Shown here: one piece after another, positions 1-43,240 of the stretch
Layout of the letters: each line of letters opens with the position of its first letter
Numbering within the stretch: position 1 is the stretch's first letter
NCBI GenBank assembly: GCA_965153355.1
Contig: OZ231126.1
Span: 28,396,001-28,460,000, forward strand
DNA: 64,000 nucleotides
Reading direction: 5' to 3'
From: Flaccisagitta enflata
Taxonomy: Eukaryota; Chaetognatha; Sagittoidea; Aphragmophora
The notes under the pieces: model-generated
What the model saw: only the letters and a program-made list of their open reading frames with translations
Databases searched by the model: none
What the model was told of the DNA's origin: nothing
Program-made: the position numbers and the translations under genes

Positions 1-329
1 CACAACCGACACATGCGTAATTTGATTAACATTCAATTTACAAAATCGATGAATGCAATCGATGGCGGTGATTTGATGACAGCGGTGAATGTTGCGATAT
101 AGACGATCGGTGATTCGATTATTAGATGCATCATCGCATCTCTAAAAGAGGGTCTGTCCATCCGTCCGTCCGTCCGTCCGTGCGTCCGTCCGTCCCTCCG
201 TCCATCCCTCCGTTGGTATGTCCATTACGCTTCCTCTAATATCGCGCTGATGAGGCATCAAGTTGCCCATTCGGGCTTGTATTATTGTAAGATACAGGTA
301 AAAAAATCAATCCATATTTGATTTAATAG

Positions 330-470
<141 letters not shown>

Positions 471-560
471 GAGGTGATGAAAGAAAGAAAAGAAGAGAGG
501 AAGATAGCGAATAAGAGGAAGAAAGAAAGAAAGAAGGAATGTAGGTATGTAACGGCTCAC

Positions 561-602
561 CCCTGTGTCCTACAGGACATCGGCCCTTTGGGGCCGCTGC
601 CC
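561..602. mobile_element. Single arm of the GGGCAGCGGCCCC foldback family
   Basis: CCCCTGTGTCCTACAGGACA followed by GGCCCTTTGGGGCCGCTGCC matches one end of the three complete copies. The partner arm is absent; a (GA)n tract lies upstream. Confidence 0.6.
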
Positions 603-950
603 AAAAAGGACGAAATTGCAGCTTAATTACCATGAATCGTAAGTCGTAATATCGTTTGATAGTATGATGCATCATGTTGCCTGGATGAAACGACAAGGAT
701 TGCTCATTTTACGTCTGACTAAAGGAGAGATTCTGATCCACGTAAATTGAATGATAGATGCGTGGATGTTCCTAGAAGTCTAGTCACAGATCGTCGCTGG
801 CTAAGTGACTCTACAAGAGGGTCTGTCCGTCAGTCCATCTGCCCGTCTGTTTCCTTTTTGGTCATCGGCTCCAAAGGGGTCAATTACCTAAGCTTTCATA
901 CATATGGGGGATTTTCTTTTTCTCTTTCTTCTCCCATTCCTTCTCCTTGC

Positions 951-1726
951 GACTATTTACACCGTTTTCAGATCGAAATGTCGCGAAAAGAAGATATATT
1001 ACTCCAAAACTATTCATAGTAATTAGTTTTTTCTTTTTTCCCCTGGTAGATAATTTGATTAAGTTTTGCTACAAGCAAAGAATATCCCACCAACTAAAAA
1101 ATTCAAGCCTCCTACTCACAATAAATGAATATTGCATGTTTCACATTGAAGGATTTTTTTTCCCAACAACTTTTTCTTTACTTTATTTCATAGTTGTCAT
1201 TTCTACACAAATTGAGCTGAATTGCTGGGATTGGTCTAGAATTCAAGAGAATTTAATGTAGATTATGTTGTAAGGAAAAAATGTTCTCACTGATTTTAAT
1301 TTTGAACAATTTGCAGACAATTTTTCAAAATTTTCCCAAATCTTGAGGTTCTTGCGGTATTTTGGGGTCAAAATCAATCATTACTGCATCACATAAGTCA
1401 AATCTTTTAGAATTTCAAACAAAACTTCATTAATTCCTCATAACCAACACTGTAGGACCACTCTTGTTGAAAAAAAGAAGCACTGCTGCTATCTCACCTC
1501 ATTTTTTCCATGAAAAAAGGCCATTTTTGGCTGAAATCGACTAATTTTTGTCATGAAATTTAGAGCAAATATATCAACACTGGGGCTTTTATTCTTTTTT
1601 TTTAACAAAACTTAATCAAATTATCTACCACAGGAAAAAAGAATCAAGTAGTTGTTTTAAGTACTTTAGGAGTAATATATCTTCTTTTCGCGACATTTTG
1701 GTCTGAAAGCGGTGTAAAATCAGCTG
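951..1726. mobile_element. Foldback repeat with arms of about 115 bp
   Basis: Left arm about 951-1066 (CACCGTTTTCAGATCGAAAT, then GTCGCGAAAAGAAGATATAT) has a diverged inverted copy at about 1608-1726 (ATATATCTTCTTTTCGCGAC). The spacer is about 540 bp of AT-rich, non-coding DNA. Target duplications were not identified. Confidence 0.65.
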
Positions 1727-1761
1727 AAATAGTGATTTCTGAACATTACTTCCCCGCCTGC

Positions 1762-1872
1762 TCCCATAATGCCCCTGCCCACCAACATTACTGCCCCTGC
1801 CCGCCCGCACTACTGCCCCTGCCCACCTGCCAGCGACTAAGTATTGGCCGTGTATCCGGCCTTGTTAACGGG
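1762..1872 (+). repeat. GCCCCTGCCCACC-rich tract ending in the dispersed-family terminus
   Basis: Three tandem-like TACTGCCCCTGCCCRCC units and TTGGCCGTGTATCCGGCCTT. A similar GCCCCTGCCC tract at 23310-23392 lacks the terminus. Confidence 0.5.
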
Positions 1873-2127
1873 CCACTCGGTCGCTCGCATGATCTTACCG
1901 ACCACCCCGCTCATTCGCTCGGCAGAGCTCCACCTTGATACATTCACTTTGCTTGTTCCGTTGCTGCGCTCACGGGATCGCTATGCTCACGGGCTTGCCA
2001 CGCTTATCGGCTTGCAAACTCACTTTGCTCATTTCTCATTCCTCTCTCTCATCTTTCTCCATAAGCCAAGTAAGAAAGAATAGAGAGAGAAATAATTGTG
2101 AGATATCTTCTCTTTCTATAAGTAAGC

Positions 2128-2194
2128 GCTCCTACTCCTCCTCTTCCTCCTTCTTCTTCTCCTCCTCCTCCTCCTCCTCCTCCTCCTCCTCCTC
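2128..2194 (+). repeat. (TCC)n tract
   Basis: CTCCTCCTC units with TTC interruptions. The surrounding 1,880-2,900 shows no recognisable gene. Confidence 0.85.
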
Positions 2195-2920
2195 CTTAAC
2201 CACCGCCACTTACATTTCGGTCAAGTATCACCATATTTCCTTTCTGTTGTGTTGTACGAGTCAGTAAGTCAATTGTCTTTCAAAAGTAAATGCAGATTAC
2301 GAGAGCAATTGCCTTGACAAAAAAGCGAAAATTTGCCTGATTCATGACGTCACTTCCGGTCCCAACGCGGAGACGTAAAATTCCGAAAACAACCCTTTCC
2401 CTAGCTCTAACAGATCCCCAAGACACCGGTTCGATTCAAGATGGTCGGAGAATATTTGTTTTTTTGCATATTGTCATTTCGGTACAGGCTAATGATGAGT
2501 GAACGGACTCATGACTCATGAAATGATCCTCCAGGCTACAGCAAATGGAGACACCAAGGGACCTGATTTAACATGGGAAGCGATAAATGTGGTACTAGAA
2601 CAAATAGCTCAAGTAGTTTCTTTGCCTTGGAGGCTGGACGTGTCAGCTCAACACTTCAACGATAAGTCCTTTAGAAATGTATCCGTGTTTACTTAAGAGC
2701 AAAATGATATTAATCCGTCAGACACCATCTGAGACATTGGAGTCTGAGTCTCTCATGCACACCGAAGAAGAAAGGAAATGTAAGAGAGAGAAAAAAAAGG
2801 AAAGGGAGGAAAAAAATCAATCATAGGACCATCGGAAAGAACACACGTAGCGAAGAATACAAAGTAAAGAAAGAAAGAAATGAAATAAAAGAAGACAGCA
2901 GACGCGGAGAAAAACAGTGG

Positions 2921-3003
2921 AGAATGAATGAATGAATGAATGAATGAATGAATGAATGAATGAATGAATGAATGAATGAATGAATGAATGAATGAATGAA
3001 TTA
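2921..3003 (+). repeat. (GAAT)n tract
   Basis: About 20 uninterrupted GAAT units. The stretch 3,280-4,750 that follows the nearby tandem repeat holds no gene I can support. Confidence 0.9.
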
Positions 3004-3158
3004 ATTAATGAACGAATAAACAGGTTGGTAGTGCTTCCTAATGTTTTCTGTGTATCTAATATTTATGTGATGGACCTACCGACTGACAAATGGTCAGATG
3101 GACATTGGACAGACATGGCCGCATATTGAGTTGTGATGACGCATCTTAAAATAGAGAG

Positions 3159-3278
3159 GCTCGTGTTAATCAAAGGCTGATATCATTAATCAATAGGCTC
3201 GTGTTGTAAACCAAACGCTTTTATCATTGATCAATAGGCTCATGTTATTGACCAAGGTTTTTATTATCATTCAAGTGG
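3159..3278. repeat. About 41-bp tandem repeat, three units
   Basis: AGGCTCGTGTTAATCAAAGG, AATAGGCTCGTGTTGTAAAC and AATAGGCTCATGTTATTGAC begin successive diverged units that end in ATCATTNATCA. Confidence 0.55.
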
Positions 3279-4749
3279 CTAACGGATTTCAGGGATTTCA
3301 AGGAACCAAGAATTAGTATCTGTTTGGCGGAATTCCGTCAAAAGAGGGTCCGTTGGAGCTGGGTTCAACTGTACTCAAAACGGCCTTCGTCTCGGTTGGG
3401 ATCCTTTTGTTTTTAGTCGCTGAGATCGAGGAGAAAAGCGACATTCTACATGAACGCCATCTGCAGTCAATAGTCGTCAAGTCATTGTCAACAACTACCT
3501 AGGTGTCATCTTCATCGTCGTAACTTGTCGCCATCCTCGTCATTGTCTGCTTTGTAATTCGTTTAAATCACTGTTCCTGCCCACAACCATTCCACCACTG
3601 ACCCTACTCAAACTCCTATGTTATCTTTTGTACCACAGCACAGCCCCTCCCCACTCGCACGTGAACAGAAGAGCAGAAACCTCGTAAAAAACTCCAACGA
3701 TCTTATTTTCTCCCTTCTGTTGATAGTAGTTACATGTCACATGCTCCCATCGCGAGTATCATTTAAAACATGCAAGTTAAAGCTCAAAATCGAGAAGATT
3801 GAGAAGCGGCGGAATTATTACAAACGATGACGCAAGTGGTTAGTTTTACCAGAAATAGAATAAATCCAACTCGAAAGAAGAACTGCAATGATCGGCCAAT
3901 CAGAGAATCGACCGAGCAAAAAAAAGTTCCGGCCCAGGGGTTTCCCCACACATTAGTCTACTTTAAAGGAAGTATTCTAAATCAGGATCGCTGAGTCACA
4001 GTCCCATCATTTATATGATATCAGGAAATAGAATCATTTTAGGCCCGAAATCATTTGTTTCTTACCAAATATCAATGTAGATAGACCCAATTTATCCCCT
4101 TGGTTTAGATTCAGGGCAGGGCATTCATATAGAGGACAAGGTATAAACCTCAGAGTACTAAATGAACTCAAAAGTGCAATTTGCTGAGATCTAGGAAAAT
4201 GGAGTAAAAATACCCTCATACGTAAAATGCAAAATTCAGGGCCGTCAGCCATGACAATGCAAGACGGAGACTTGAACTACATAGTCAGTAGATGATAGAA
4301 CCTAAATGTATAAGCGGCTAAGATTTTCTACTAAGTAAACATGTTTCAAACAGATCTATTTTTATGGCGCAAATCACCTAATGCCATTCTATTTCCTGGA
4401 CTTGTGGGGGTGGAGTAAGACTGACGACCTCAGCTGGCGTTTTATTTTGGTAATCTGCAGTTCTACACTTCCTTTTATCATAGGATTTTTTTCTATCTCA
4501 GACTTTGAAAATTTGAACCTTATAATCTTTCTCCTTCCGAAGCTTCTTCAGATTTGTTGACGATAACAGTTTAAAGATCAGTTCGTCTTTGCTTCTCCAG
4601 ACCCAGTAATGGGAAACTCCGCAATTCTCAGTAAATCACGCTTAACTTGATTGTAGGTCGTCGAATTTGACCTCAACGTCATCCGCTTATACCAAAAGTG
4701 ACATCTTTGGGAGTATGCATCACTCATTCTGTAGATCCAACAGTTAACG

Positions 4750-16056
<11,307 letters not shown>

Positions 16057-16556
16057 TAGCTTTTAACTTTTTGATTGAATGTAGTGGTTCAAATGGAAGA
16101 AGGTTGTTATTATACTTAGGGTTGTAAAATGATAATCTACATTATGACACTCTAACTTAGAGTCTAGTCAATATTTGACTCTACTTATTGGTATTCTGTG
16201 ACTTTATCTTCGATCAAAGTTTTTTTCCTATTGATTTTTTGACAAAAGTTTCTCCTAGGTATGTGGGAGCTTTTGACCGCTTCCGATTTGGTAGGTGGGA
16301 TAGCAACTAGCGTTTGAACTGCAAAGCTGAAGCGGGAGCGGAAGCAGTGGAAGCGGCATAAAAATCAACTGCTTCCCCATCCCTAGTTTCTTGTATAACT
16401 GATACTTTTGTTCTTTGATTCAGGAGCTAACCATGAGCAAGAGATCGTTTCACTGCAAGAGTTTAGAATTGGGGTATTACCCTACACTTTCACAAATGAT
16501 TAGGTCAAGCGGTTTTTTTAGGCCAAAAAGAGCCGAGAATCGCGGTATTTGCACGG

Positions 16557-16845
16557 GTGTAACGGACGGACATACAAACGAATTGACGGAAGGACAGACA
16601 GACGTATGGACAGACAGATAGACGGACGGACAGACGGAAGGACGGACGGACAGGCGGCTGGACGGACAAACGAACGGACGGACGGGCTGACGGACGGACA
16701 GATGGATGGACGTACGTACGGACGTACGGACGGGCGGACGGGCTGACGGACGGACGGGCTGACGGACGGACAGATGTATGGACGTACGGACGGACGGACG
16801 GACGGACGGATGGATAGATGGACGGATCGGCGGACGGACAGACCC
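16557..16845 (+). repeat. (GGAC)n-type tetranucleotide tract, dispersed-family core without ends
   Basis: GACGGACG, GACAGACG and GTACGGAC units, followed by GACAGACCCTCTTTTAGATA. The last motif recurs inverted at 140-160 and 815-830 (AAGAGGGTCTGTCC), marking a third element type. Confidence 0.7.
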
Positions 16846-17268
16846 TCTTTTAGATATGCGTACCTGACGGACGCATCTAAAAAGCCAATGGCTAACGGGG
16901 GAAGTGAGAGACCGGAAACGGCATCGTGAAAAAGGGAGAGCCACAACTCAATTACAAGAGGCTTATTTGTAGCCAGTTGTTTTCTTCATCATGGCTGACT
17001 CCCCGAGTTGGTTGTCCTGACGAGGATTATCATAAAATCAAGTGACAGCGCAAACGCAGGGAGAATGTAATTATCGATAAACGAGAGGTGAGTCAAATCA
17101 AAATGAGAGGCAAATAAGCTCGTAAGTGCAAGGTTTCAATTACTTCCCCTGTACTGTCCTGCCGCAACTCATACTCAGCCTATCGTCTCGCAACTCATAA
17201 TCGGGTTAAAACTGTTACACTGCCATTTTCCATCACTGGGAAAAAAATGTCAGTTTTAATTTATCGTC

Positions 17269-17269
17269 C

Positions 17270-17357
<88 letters not shown>
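17269..17357 (+). repeat. (TC)n tract
   Basis: About 44 uninterrupted units. The stretch 16,860-17,620 is otherwise unremarkable. Confidence 0.95.
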
Positions 17358-17360
<3 letters not shown>

Positions 17361-17624
17361 ATATTGAAACTGCTTGAGGGTTAGAGACTGGATGTCACAT
17401 AGGGGGCATGATGGTGAAAAGCGATGGTAGCTTGCAAAAACGTCTAGTTGCGACTCTGGACACAAGCATTGGTTGAGTAGGATGACCAAACAGGATGATG
17501 GCCTTTTCCATTACTGGTCTCTGATGATGTCACAGACAATTTGTCATATTGCTGTCACTCGCGAATGACCGGCGAGAAAGTAAGTCCTTTCATTTCATGC
17601 ACATACAGACACGTCACGTCACTG

Positions 17625-17711
17625 AAAAAACAGGTCGCCCATGGGCAATATGTGGTCAGCGATCCCCGTTGCCCTGCTCTGCATGATTGTGAAAAAAAGT
17701 GAGAGGAAGCA
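17625..17711. repeat. Conserved module beside the foldback arm
   Basis: The complement of the segment at 63603-63690: CAGGTCGCCCATGGGCAATA, GGTCAGCGATCCCCGTTGCC, ending GAGAGGAAGCAGGGC. A third, more diverged copy is at 11529-11610. The GCAGGGC/GCCCTGC pair brackets about 30 bp. Confidence 0.6.
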
Positions 17712-18084
17712 GGGCAGCAGCTCCGAACAGGATGAAGTACTGTAGAACACAGGGGGACTTTTGTTCGTCCGTCCGTCCGCCCCCCTAGGCCCTCACAGCC
17801 CTGAAATATGCCCTCTCAGGCCTGAAATCTGCCCACTCAAGGGAATCTGAGAGGACAGATTTCAGGCCTGAGAGGACAGATTTCAGGCCTGAGAGGGCAG
17901 ATTATAGACCTGAGAGGGCAGATTCAAGGCGTAAGAGGGCAGATTTCAGGCCTGAGAGGGCAGATTTCAGGCCTGTGAAGGCCTGCAGGGGACGGACAGA
18001 AAGACAAACGGACAAATGGACAAACGGACAAACAAAAGTCCCCCAGTATTCTATAGGACTTCGTACCCTTCGGCGCCGCTGCCC
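17712..18084. mobile_element. Foldback element, GGGCAGCGGCCCC family, copy 2
   Basis: The two arms carry CTGTAGAACACAGGGGGACT (left) and AGTCCCCCAGTATTCTATAG (right). The core is an array of about 20-bp units GGCCTGAGAGGGCAGATTTC in one orientation, preceded by a short inverted stretch. The left end adjoins the conserved module at 17625-17711, with AGGTCGCCCATGGGCAATAT and GCAGGGC/GCCCTGC pairing. Confidence 0.8.
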
Positions 18085-18228
18085 AAAAAAGAAAAACCGA
18101 AACTTCTTTTTCATTCGATGGAAACTGCCACTTGACTTTGTGTCCTCTCTTCTTTCTTTGACCCAGGGCCACAGTCTTGCCGATTATTTGTCACAACGAC
18201 CATGAAGACGACCGTGCTGACCTTTTTG

Positions 18229-18338
<110 letters not shown>

Positions 18339-19689
18339 GACCGGCGTGGCGGACTAACAAAGATTAGTGCAAACAGTAGTGTTTCTTCGCGCTTACGCCT
18401 TTTTTTCGTAGCCCCACCCAATGGGACATCAGCAATGACTACTTGCAGGAGAATTGCCAAGCAGAAAAAAAGCTTTAATTGCTCTATATGAATTAAACAA
18501 CTACATTTTCCTTTTACACAGAGCTTTTCTGAAGGCACTTCCGCTACCTGACCACGAATTATTACCGCTAGAAAAATTGATTTGCTTAATGCTTATATTT
18601 CTTGACTTCATTACCCGGTCATATTGGTAAGTTATGTTATGTGACTCAAGTCAATAAACTACGATTGTTGACAATACAGCATCATAACAAACAGTCACCG
18701 CAGCCAGAATCACGAATAGTTCATACAACGGACAGACATGTGGAGAAATGAAATGACAGATGGATGCGAAACTGGGATATCTGTTCTATGAAAGAGCTAT
18801 AACGGAAGATAACTATGAAGAATAGCCTGTACTGAAATGACTAAAACCAAATAAATCGAAATTCTACGAGCAATTCATTTTGTGGAGCTGTCTTGGGCTT
18901 CTATTGTCATCATTTTCAGCTTTAAAAGTTTACATCTTGGTTTCCGCGCCTTACCTTGAACTTCCCATGGGTCAATAGGAAAATAAAAATTTCAAATTGC
19001 TCAAATCAAAATTTTGACTGCAGATTTGAAATCTGCATGAAAAACTGTCTGTTGAAAGTGCTTTTCTTTTCTCAAAATTCTTTCGGGATCATTATCAAAA
19101 TCCACGCTAAAAATTTTTAAAGAAGGTAAGTTCAATGGTTTTACAAAGAAATTAAAAGGAAAGGTATGTTTCGCAATATTTGACAGCACTTTTGACCACC
19201 TTCTAATTGGAATATCAAAAAAAGGAAAACACTTTCAATTGACAGTTTTTTCTGCAGATTCCAAATCTGCAGTCAGAATTGGAATTTGAGAACTTTGAAA
19301 TTTTGGATTTCCTATAGGGGTAGGGTTTATAGAAGGTAAGGCGCGGCCACCTAAAAGTAGAATTTCAAAGCCAATATTGATTTCAATAGAAGCCTGAGAC
19401 AGTTCCACAACATGATCTGCTCGTAGAATGTTTATTTTATTGCTTTTTGTCATTTAGGTACAGGCTAATGAAGAAGCTTTTACTCTAATCTGTTGGCAAA
19501 AATGAATTTACCATGCCCAATGCGTCTATCAGTCAACTCAAACATTACATTTTCCAGATCAAGCTTGACAACAGATGTCTTTTCATTCCCGCAGATTTGT
19601 CTCTTTTAACGGTTAAGACATTACCGATGCATAACCTACATCAAGACTCGGACCAGTAATCTCGGTAATTACTATTTCGTTTGCCCTTT

Positions 19690-19711
19690 GCTCTTTCTTT
19701 CTTTCTTTCTC

Positions 19712-19765
<54 letters not shown>

Positions 19766-19790
19766 TTTCTTTCTTTCTTTCTTTCCTTCA
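19690..19790 (+). repeat. (TTTC)n tract
   Basis: TTTC units with one CTC and two CC interruptions. The following 19,800-20,620 has no gene, though GGGTGCTTCACATAGCAAAA at about 20046 has its complement at about 20540 (a loose inverted repeat). Confidence 0.9.
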
Positions 19791-20623
19791 TCTTCAGATT
19801 TCATTTCTGTCTCATTAGATTGATACATGCGGTGTAACCTCATCAGCTCGACCCCCGCGCTAATGATGGTCCCAACTGGTTTCCAGATACAATTGTGAAA
19901 AAAAAATGGAAAGATGTGGGAAAGCAATGGAAATGGGAAAAAGAAAGGGAAAGAGAAAGGAAAGAGAAGAAGAAAGAGAAAAGGGTACACATTGTTTTTT
20001 AGAGTTGGGAACTACACCGTTGTTCATACGAGACTACTGCAGTTGGGTGCTTCACATAGCAAAAGTTGTTTACTTCTTTTCACCCTCTTTACCCATTGTG
20101 GAGTGGCCAAATTTAAGACCTTTACCATTTTTCTTTTATCAAAAATCATTCATCTTCCGGTTTTTAGAAAATTGTTTTTGAGGACCTAATTTGCATAATG
20201 CAGTGGAATAAAACAATATACTGATATTCTTTGAATTAACTTTTACAAATTTTTATTTTCATAGAATTGTTAATCTGCCTTTTTATGAGCTTTTTCATAG
20301 CTTATATTCTTATATCTTAGTTTATTTTTACAAATATCATGAGTTTTTAAAACAAATAATTGTCCTTTTTATAACAAAACTACACAGGATTTTGCTGAAT
20401 TCAGGGAAATCTGTGGAAACTTTGGGGCCAAAACAAAAACGGAAGATGAAGGAATTTTGAAAAAAGGGAACTGGTCATCTTCATGATTTTTGTTTCTCCA
20501 CATTACCCAAGTAGGGTGAAGGGATACTCCTAACTTTTGCTATGTGAAGCACCCAACTACTGCAGGTTGAAAAGCTTCTTTTATGTGAACATGATCTGTC
20601 AGTCAATTTCTTTTTACTCCTTT

Positions 20624-20704
20624 TTAGTTGGTTGCACGCGACTCTACACCTTGGTTTGTCGGTTTGCCGTCCATCCATAACATTGTTGAATTTTGACAAA
20701 TCTT
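20624..20704 (+). mobile_element. GGCCGGATACACGG-family element, 5' part only
   Basis: TTTTTAGTTGGTTGCACGCG and ACTCTACACCTTGG, then a short GTCGG/CCGT core, ending near TTGTTGAATTTTGACAAATC. The other end is missing. Confidence 0.5.
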
Positions 20705-20809
20705 TATTGAATTTCGGGCTTTTTTGTGTGGAGGAAGGGAGGAAGGTGGGGGGGGGAAGGAATGAAGGAATTAAAGGGAGGTAGGAAAGAAAGGAAGGAA
20801 AGAAGTAGT

Positions 20810-20864
20810 ATGTTTGTATGTATGTATGTATGTATGTATGTATGTATGTATGTATGTATGTATG

Positions 20865-20895
<31 letters not shown>

Positions 20896-20918
20896 ATATG
20901 TATGTATGTATGTATGAA
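20810..20918 (+). repeat. (TATG)n tract
   Basis: About 26 units with two TATATA interruptions. Confidence 0.9.
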
Positions 20919-21505
20919 TTTATGTAGTTGTGTGTGTAATCTTAAAACGGAGCACGCGACTGTTGGCCCATTGGCTTGTTTTCCTCGAAAGAGTATATTT
21001 AAAGTTGTGGAAAGACAAACTTACGTACGCGTATTCTTTTTTTTTTTTTCAACCTGCTGGAAAAAGTTGGTGAGCTTATTTCCAGCTTGAACGACTTTAA
21101 CGCGCTTCAGTGGGAATTCCTGGGCTCAAGGGCGCTTCAGGCGTAAGGAGACAAAAATGCGCTTCAGATAGAAACAGAGACGGAGACAGAGCCACAGAGC
21201 CACAGAGCAGCTGCTAAATTGAGACGTAGCTGCTATAACTCAAGTTGGGAGACGGATGAAAAGGCAGAAATTCATGGAGTCGATGGCATCTGAAAATGAG
21301 GCAGTGGCCTGCTTGAGAGATATAGATAATGACAACATTGACGAGATGGCCTAAAAGACACTTTAATGGCATGGGGGAATGTAGAATTGAATAGAAGTAA
21401 CAGAAAGGAAACAATGAAAGCTGATTAAGACTAAGATAACAAGTTTTTAGGGAGGAAAGCTTTCGCGAAAGGAAGAAAAAAAGGAAGAGAAAATGGGAGA
21501 AAGTA

Positions 21506-21506
<1 letters not shown>

Positions 21507-21554
<48 letters not shown>

Positions 21555-21555
21555 G
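21507..21555 (+). repeat. (GACA)n tract
   Basis: About 12 uninterrupted units. Just downstream, AACAGGCKTGTATAAAGTTG plus AGTAT plus C8 is duplicated at 21812-21888. Confidence 0.9.
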
Positions 21556-21934
21556 TTAAACAGACATAAAGGCAAACAGACCGAGAAACAGACGGAAAAT
21601 TGGTATTCAGCAAGACAGGCTTATCCAGATAGTAGGACCGAAAGATAACAATAGACTGACTGACAGGACGCAGGAAGAAACACATGTACACAAGGCCTCT
21701 TTCATATTTTTCAGTTTGGGTATAGTGAGGGATATTGCTCGACTTGTCATAGAGAAATAGACAGATCGATGCATATAATGAACACGCCGATCAAGTTAGT
21801 AAGGGTTTCAAACAGGCTTGTATAAAGTTGAGTATTTCCCCCCCCTCAAACAGGCGTGTATAAAGTTGAGTATTCCCCCCCCCCCATCATGGAGATGGGG
21901 AACACAATCAAATACTAGAAAAGAAGAAAAAATA

Positions 21935-22165
21935 AATTTCTTGAAGATTTAACACTCATGGTAGTTCCAAAAGGTGATATTTGATATTTTGATTACTACT
22001 ACACAATTTAACACCAAACATAAAATATACTGTTGTATTGCTTTGAGGGGAAGAAAAACAGAAATTTTGTAACACGATGCGATGTGTCGCGAGGAAGAAA
22101 CACAAAGGCAGGAGGGGGGAGGCAATAACATCAATAGCCAGTCAATTATATACACCCGTGGTTTA
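21935..22165 (+). repeat. Dispersed repeat, copy A
   Basis: Shares a diverged match of over 200 bp with 44505-44728. Landmarks are GATATTTGATA, ACACAATTTAACAC, TTTTGTAACACGATGCGATG, AAAGGCAGGAGGGGGGAGG and CAGTCAATTATATA. No terminal repeats were recognised. Confidence 0.6.
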
Positions 22166-22170
22166 GAATC

Positions 22171-22680
22171 GCGCTGTTGGAGATGAGGAAAGTAACAACT
22201 GAACAACAAAACAACCATAAAACGGATAAAAACAACAGAAACAATTGAACACGGTGCTAGAGGCTGTTGGAAATGCGCTAGAACCGCTATCGTTAAACAC
22301 AACAGGACAGAGGAAAACATCAACTAAGCAAAACAACAGAAAAAAAAAACCAGCAAAGTTTGGACACGGCGCCCAAGGCTGTTGGAAATGCGTTAGAATC
22401 GCTATTGTACAACACAACACAACGGAGGAAAACAACAACTGAACAACAGAAAAACCAAAGAACTAAAATAAAAAACAGCGACAATTGAACACGACGCTTA
22501 AGGTTGTTGGAAATGCGCTAGAATCGCTATTGTCCAACACAACAGAACAGAGGAAAACAACAACTGATCAAAAGAACAACCAAAAAACGAAAAAAAAAAA
22601 CAACAGCAACAATTGAACACGGCGCTTAGGGCTGTTGGAAATGCGCTAGAATCGCGCTTGAACAACTCAACTAACTCAAT
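22171..22680. repeat. About 120-bp tandem array, four to five units
   Basis: GCTGTTGGAAATGCGCTAGA recurs at about 22263, 22378, 22503 and 22631, with ACAATTGAACACGGCGCTTA and GAGGAAAACAACAACTGA between. Units vary in A-rich length. Confidence 0.75.
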
Positions 22681-22761
22681 TCTCTGGAAAAGGCGAAAAG
22701 GAAACGATTTCGATTTGAAACCAACTTTGTTTTCTTTTTTCTTTCATGAAATTTAGGAGAA

Positions 22762-23005
<244 letters not shown>

Positions 23006-23559
23006 TGCGTGCGTGCGCGCTTATATCTGTGTTTGCGCATTCACGTAAACATGAGCGCGTGATAGATATTTCTATTTCACCCGTTACGAATGCAATCAAT
23101 TCTGTGGATTCTCCACGCTTTGACACATCCGTCTCTTTATTTCATGGAGAAAATTGAATAAGTTTAAGTTTAAACACTCTCCATCGATACGTGACAGTCC
23201 GGTACTCTTTCGTATTTTTGACGTTTAAAAAAAGACACGCCTGGCGCATTTTTTTTTGGGGGGGGGGGGGCGGGGGAGGGGCCTCCCCGAGTTTTTGGGG
23301 CGATGTTTTGCAGTACTGCCCCTGCCCAGTGACCGGAATACCTTCAGCATCACTGCCCCTGCCCACGCTTATTTCTGGCCCTGCCCACCAGTGAATCTTT
23401 GTTCATCAGGATAATGATCGTTCGGTTGTTGGTATGTTCGTAGCCATACTACCAAATTCCTATATTACTCTTCCTCCTTACTTCCTCCTTTCTTCATTTC
23501 CCCCCCCCCCCCCCCGCCCTGAGATGCACCATTCCCTTTGTCCTCCAACACCCCGCGGG

Positions 23560-23890
23560 CCCGATGTCCTCCCATTCCCGTTCTTCTGCGGACCACCCCT
23601 GGGGGCCCAATGTCTTCCCGTTCCTAAGGGTCTTTATCTCCCACGGATCACCCCTGGGGGCCCCGATGTCCTCCCATTCCCGTTCCTAAGGACCTTCTTC
23701 TTCTACAGATCACCCCTGGGGTCCCGATGTCCTCCCGTTCTTGTTTCTAAGGGCCTTTATCTCCCACCGATCACCCATGGGGGCCCGTTGTCCTCCCATT
23801 CCCGTTCCTAAGAACCTTCTTCTTCTACGGACCACCCCTGGGGGCCCGATGTCCCCCCATTCCCGTTCCTAAGGGCCTTCATCTCCCACG
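23560..23890. repeat. About 63-bp minisatellite just inside kinesin intron 3
   Basis: Five units built on GATGTCCTCCCATTCCCGTT, CCTAAGG and ACCACCCCTGGGGGCCC. Alternate units carry TTTATCTCCCACGG or CTTCTTCTTCTACGG, giving a higher-order dimer of about 127 bp. It ends about 40 nt from the exon 3 donor. Confidence 0.7.
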
Positions 23891-23934
23891 ACGGGCCACC
23901 TGCGCAATTTCTTCATCTTTTTCTCGACTCTCAC

Positions 23935-42544
<18,610 letters not shown>

Positions 42545-42550
42545 CTTTTG

Positions 42551-42738
42551 TTGTTTTGTTGTTTTGTTGTTTTGTCGTTTTGTCGTTTTGGTATTTTGTT
42601 ATTGTTGTTATGTTGTTATGTTGTTAAGCTGTTTTGTTGTTTTGGTGTTTTGTTGTTTTGTTGTTTTGTTGTTTTGTTGTTTTGTTGTTTTGTTGTTTTG
42701 TTGTTTTGTTGTTTTGTTGTTTTGTTGTTTTGTTGTTT
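42551..42738 (+). repeat. (TGTTT)n pentanucleotide tract upstream of the kinesin start
   Basis: TGTTT units with GT-rich variants at 42590-42640. On the kinesin strand it reads AAACA and ends 6 bp before the start codon context. Confidence 0.9.
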
Positions 42739-42994
42739 ATTCTTTAGTCGGCTCTCTTTGTTTTCGTTTCTTTTCAATCTATGCTTGCCTTATTTTCCTC
42801 TGTTGTCTGACTTAATGTCTTGTGTCCTGTTTAACGTTGTGACCACCGTTTCCTTTCCCTCTTTCCTATTTTCTTCGCGCTGCTCTTTTTTCTTTCTGTT
42901 TCTTGTAAGGGTGTCTTTTTTGCTTTATTGCCTTTACTTAGGCTTGTGGCAAGTCAACCATGAACCTAAATGATGGGATGGATGTTTGTAGAAC

Positions 42995-43002
<8 letters not shown>

Positions 43003-43047
<45 letters not shown>

Positions 43048-43157
43048 GTTGTAGTTGTTGCTTTTTTAATCTATTTGGTTGTATTTTTGTTGCTGTTGGT
43101 TTTTTCTTTTTTTTCTTTTTTTATTTGTTGTTTTTGTTGTTGTTCTTGAAAAAAAAT

Positions 43158-43236
<79 letters not shown>

Positions 43237-43240
43237 CTCA
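43003..43240 (+). repeat. (GA)n and (TTG)n tracts
   Basis: GA 43003-43045, a T/G-rich spacer, then TTG 43158-43237. Confidence 0.9.

Noticed and set aside
2499-2696. 65-codon frame with 'ATANGDTKGPDLTWEAINVV'
   Set aside because: No convincing splice sites, no recognised domain, and isolated among repeats. It cannot be supported as an exon.
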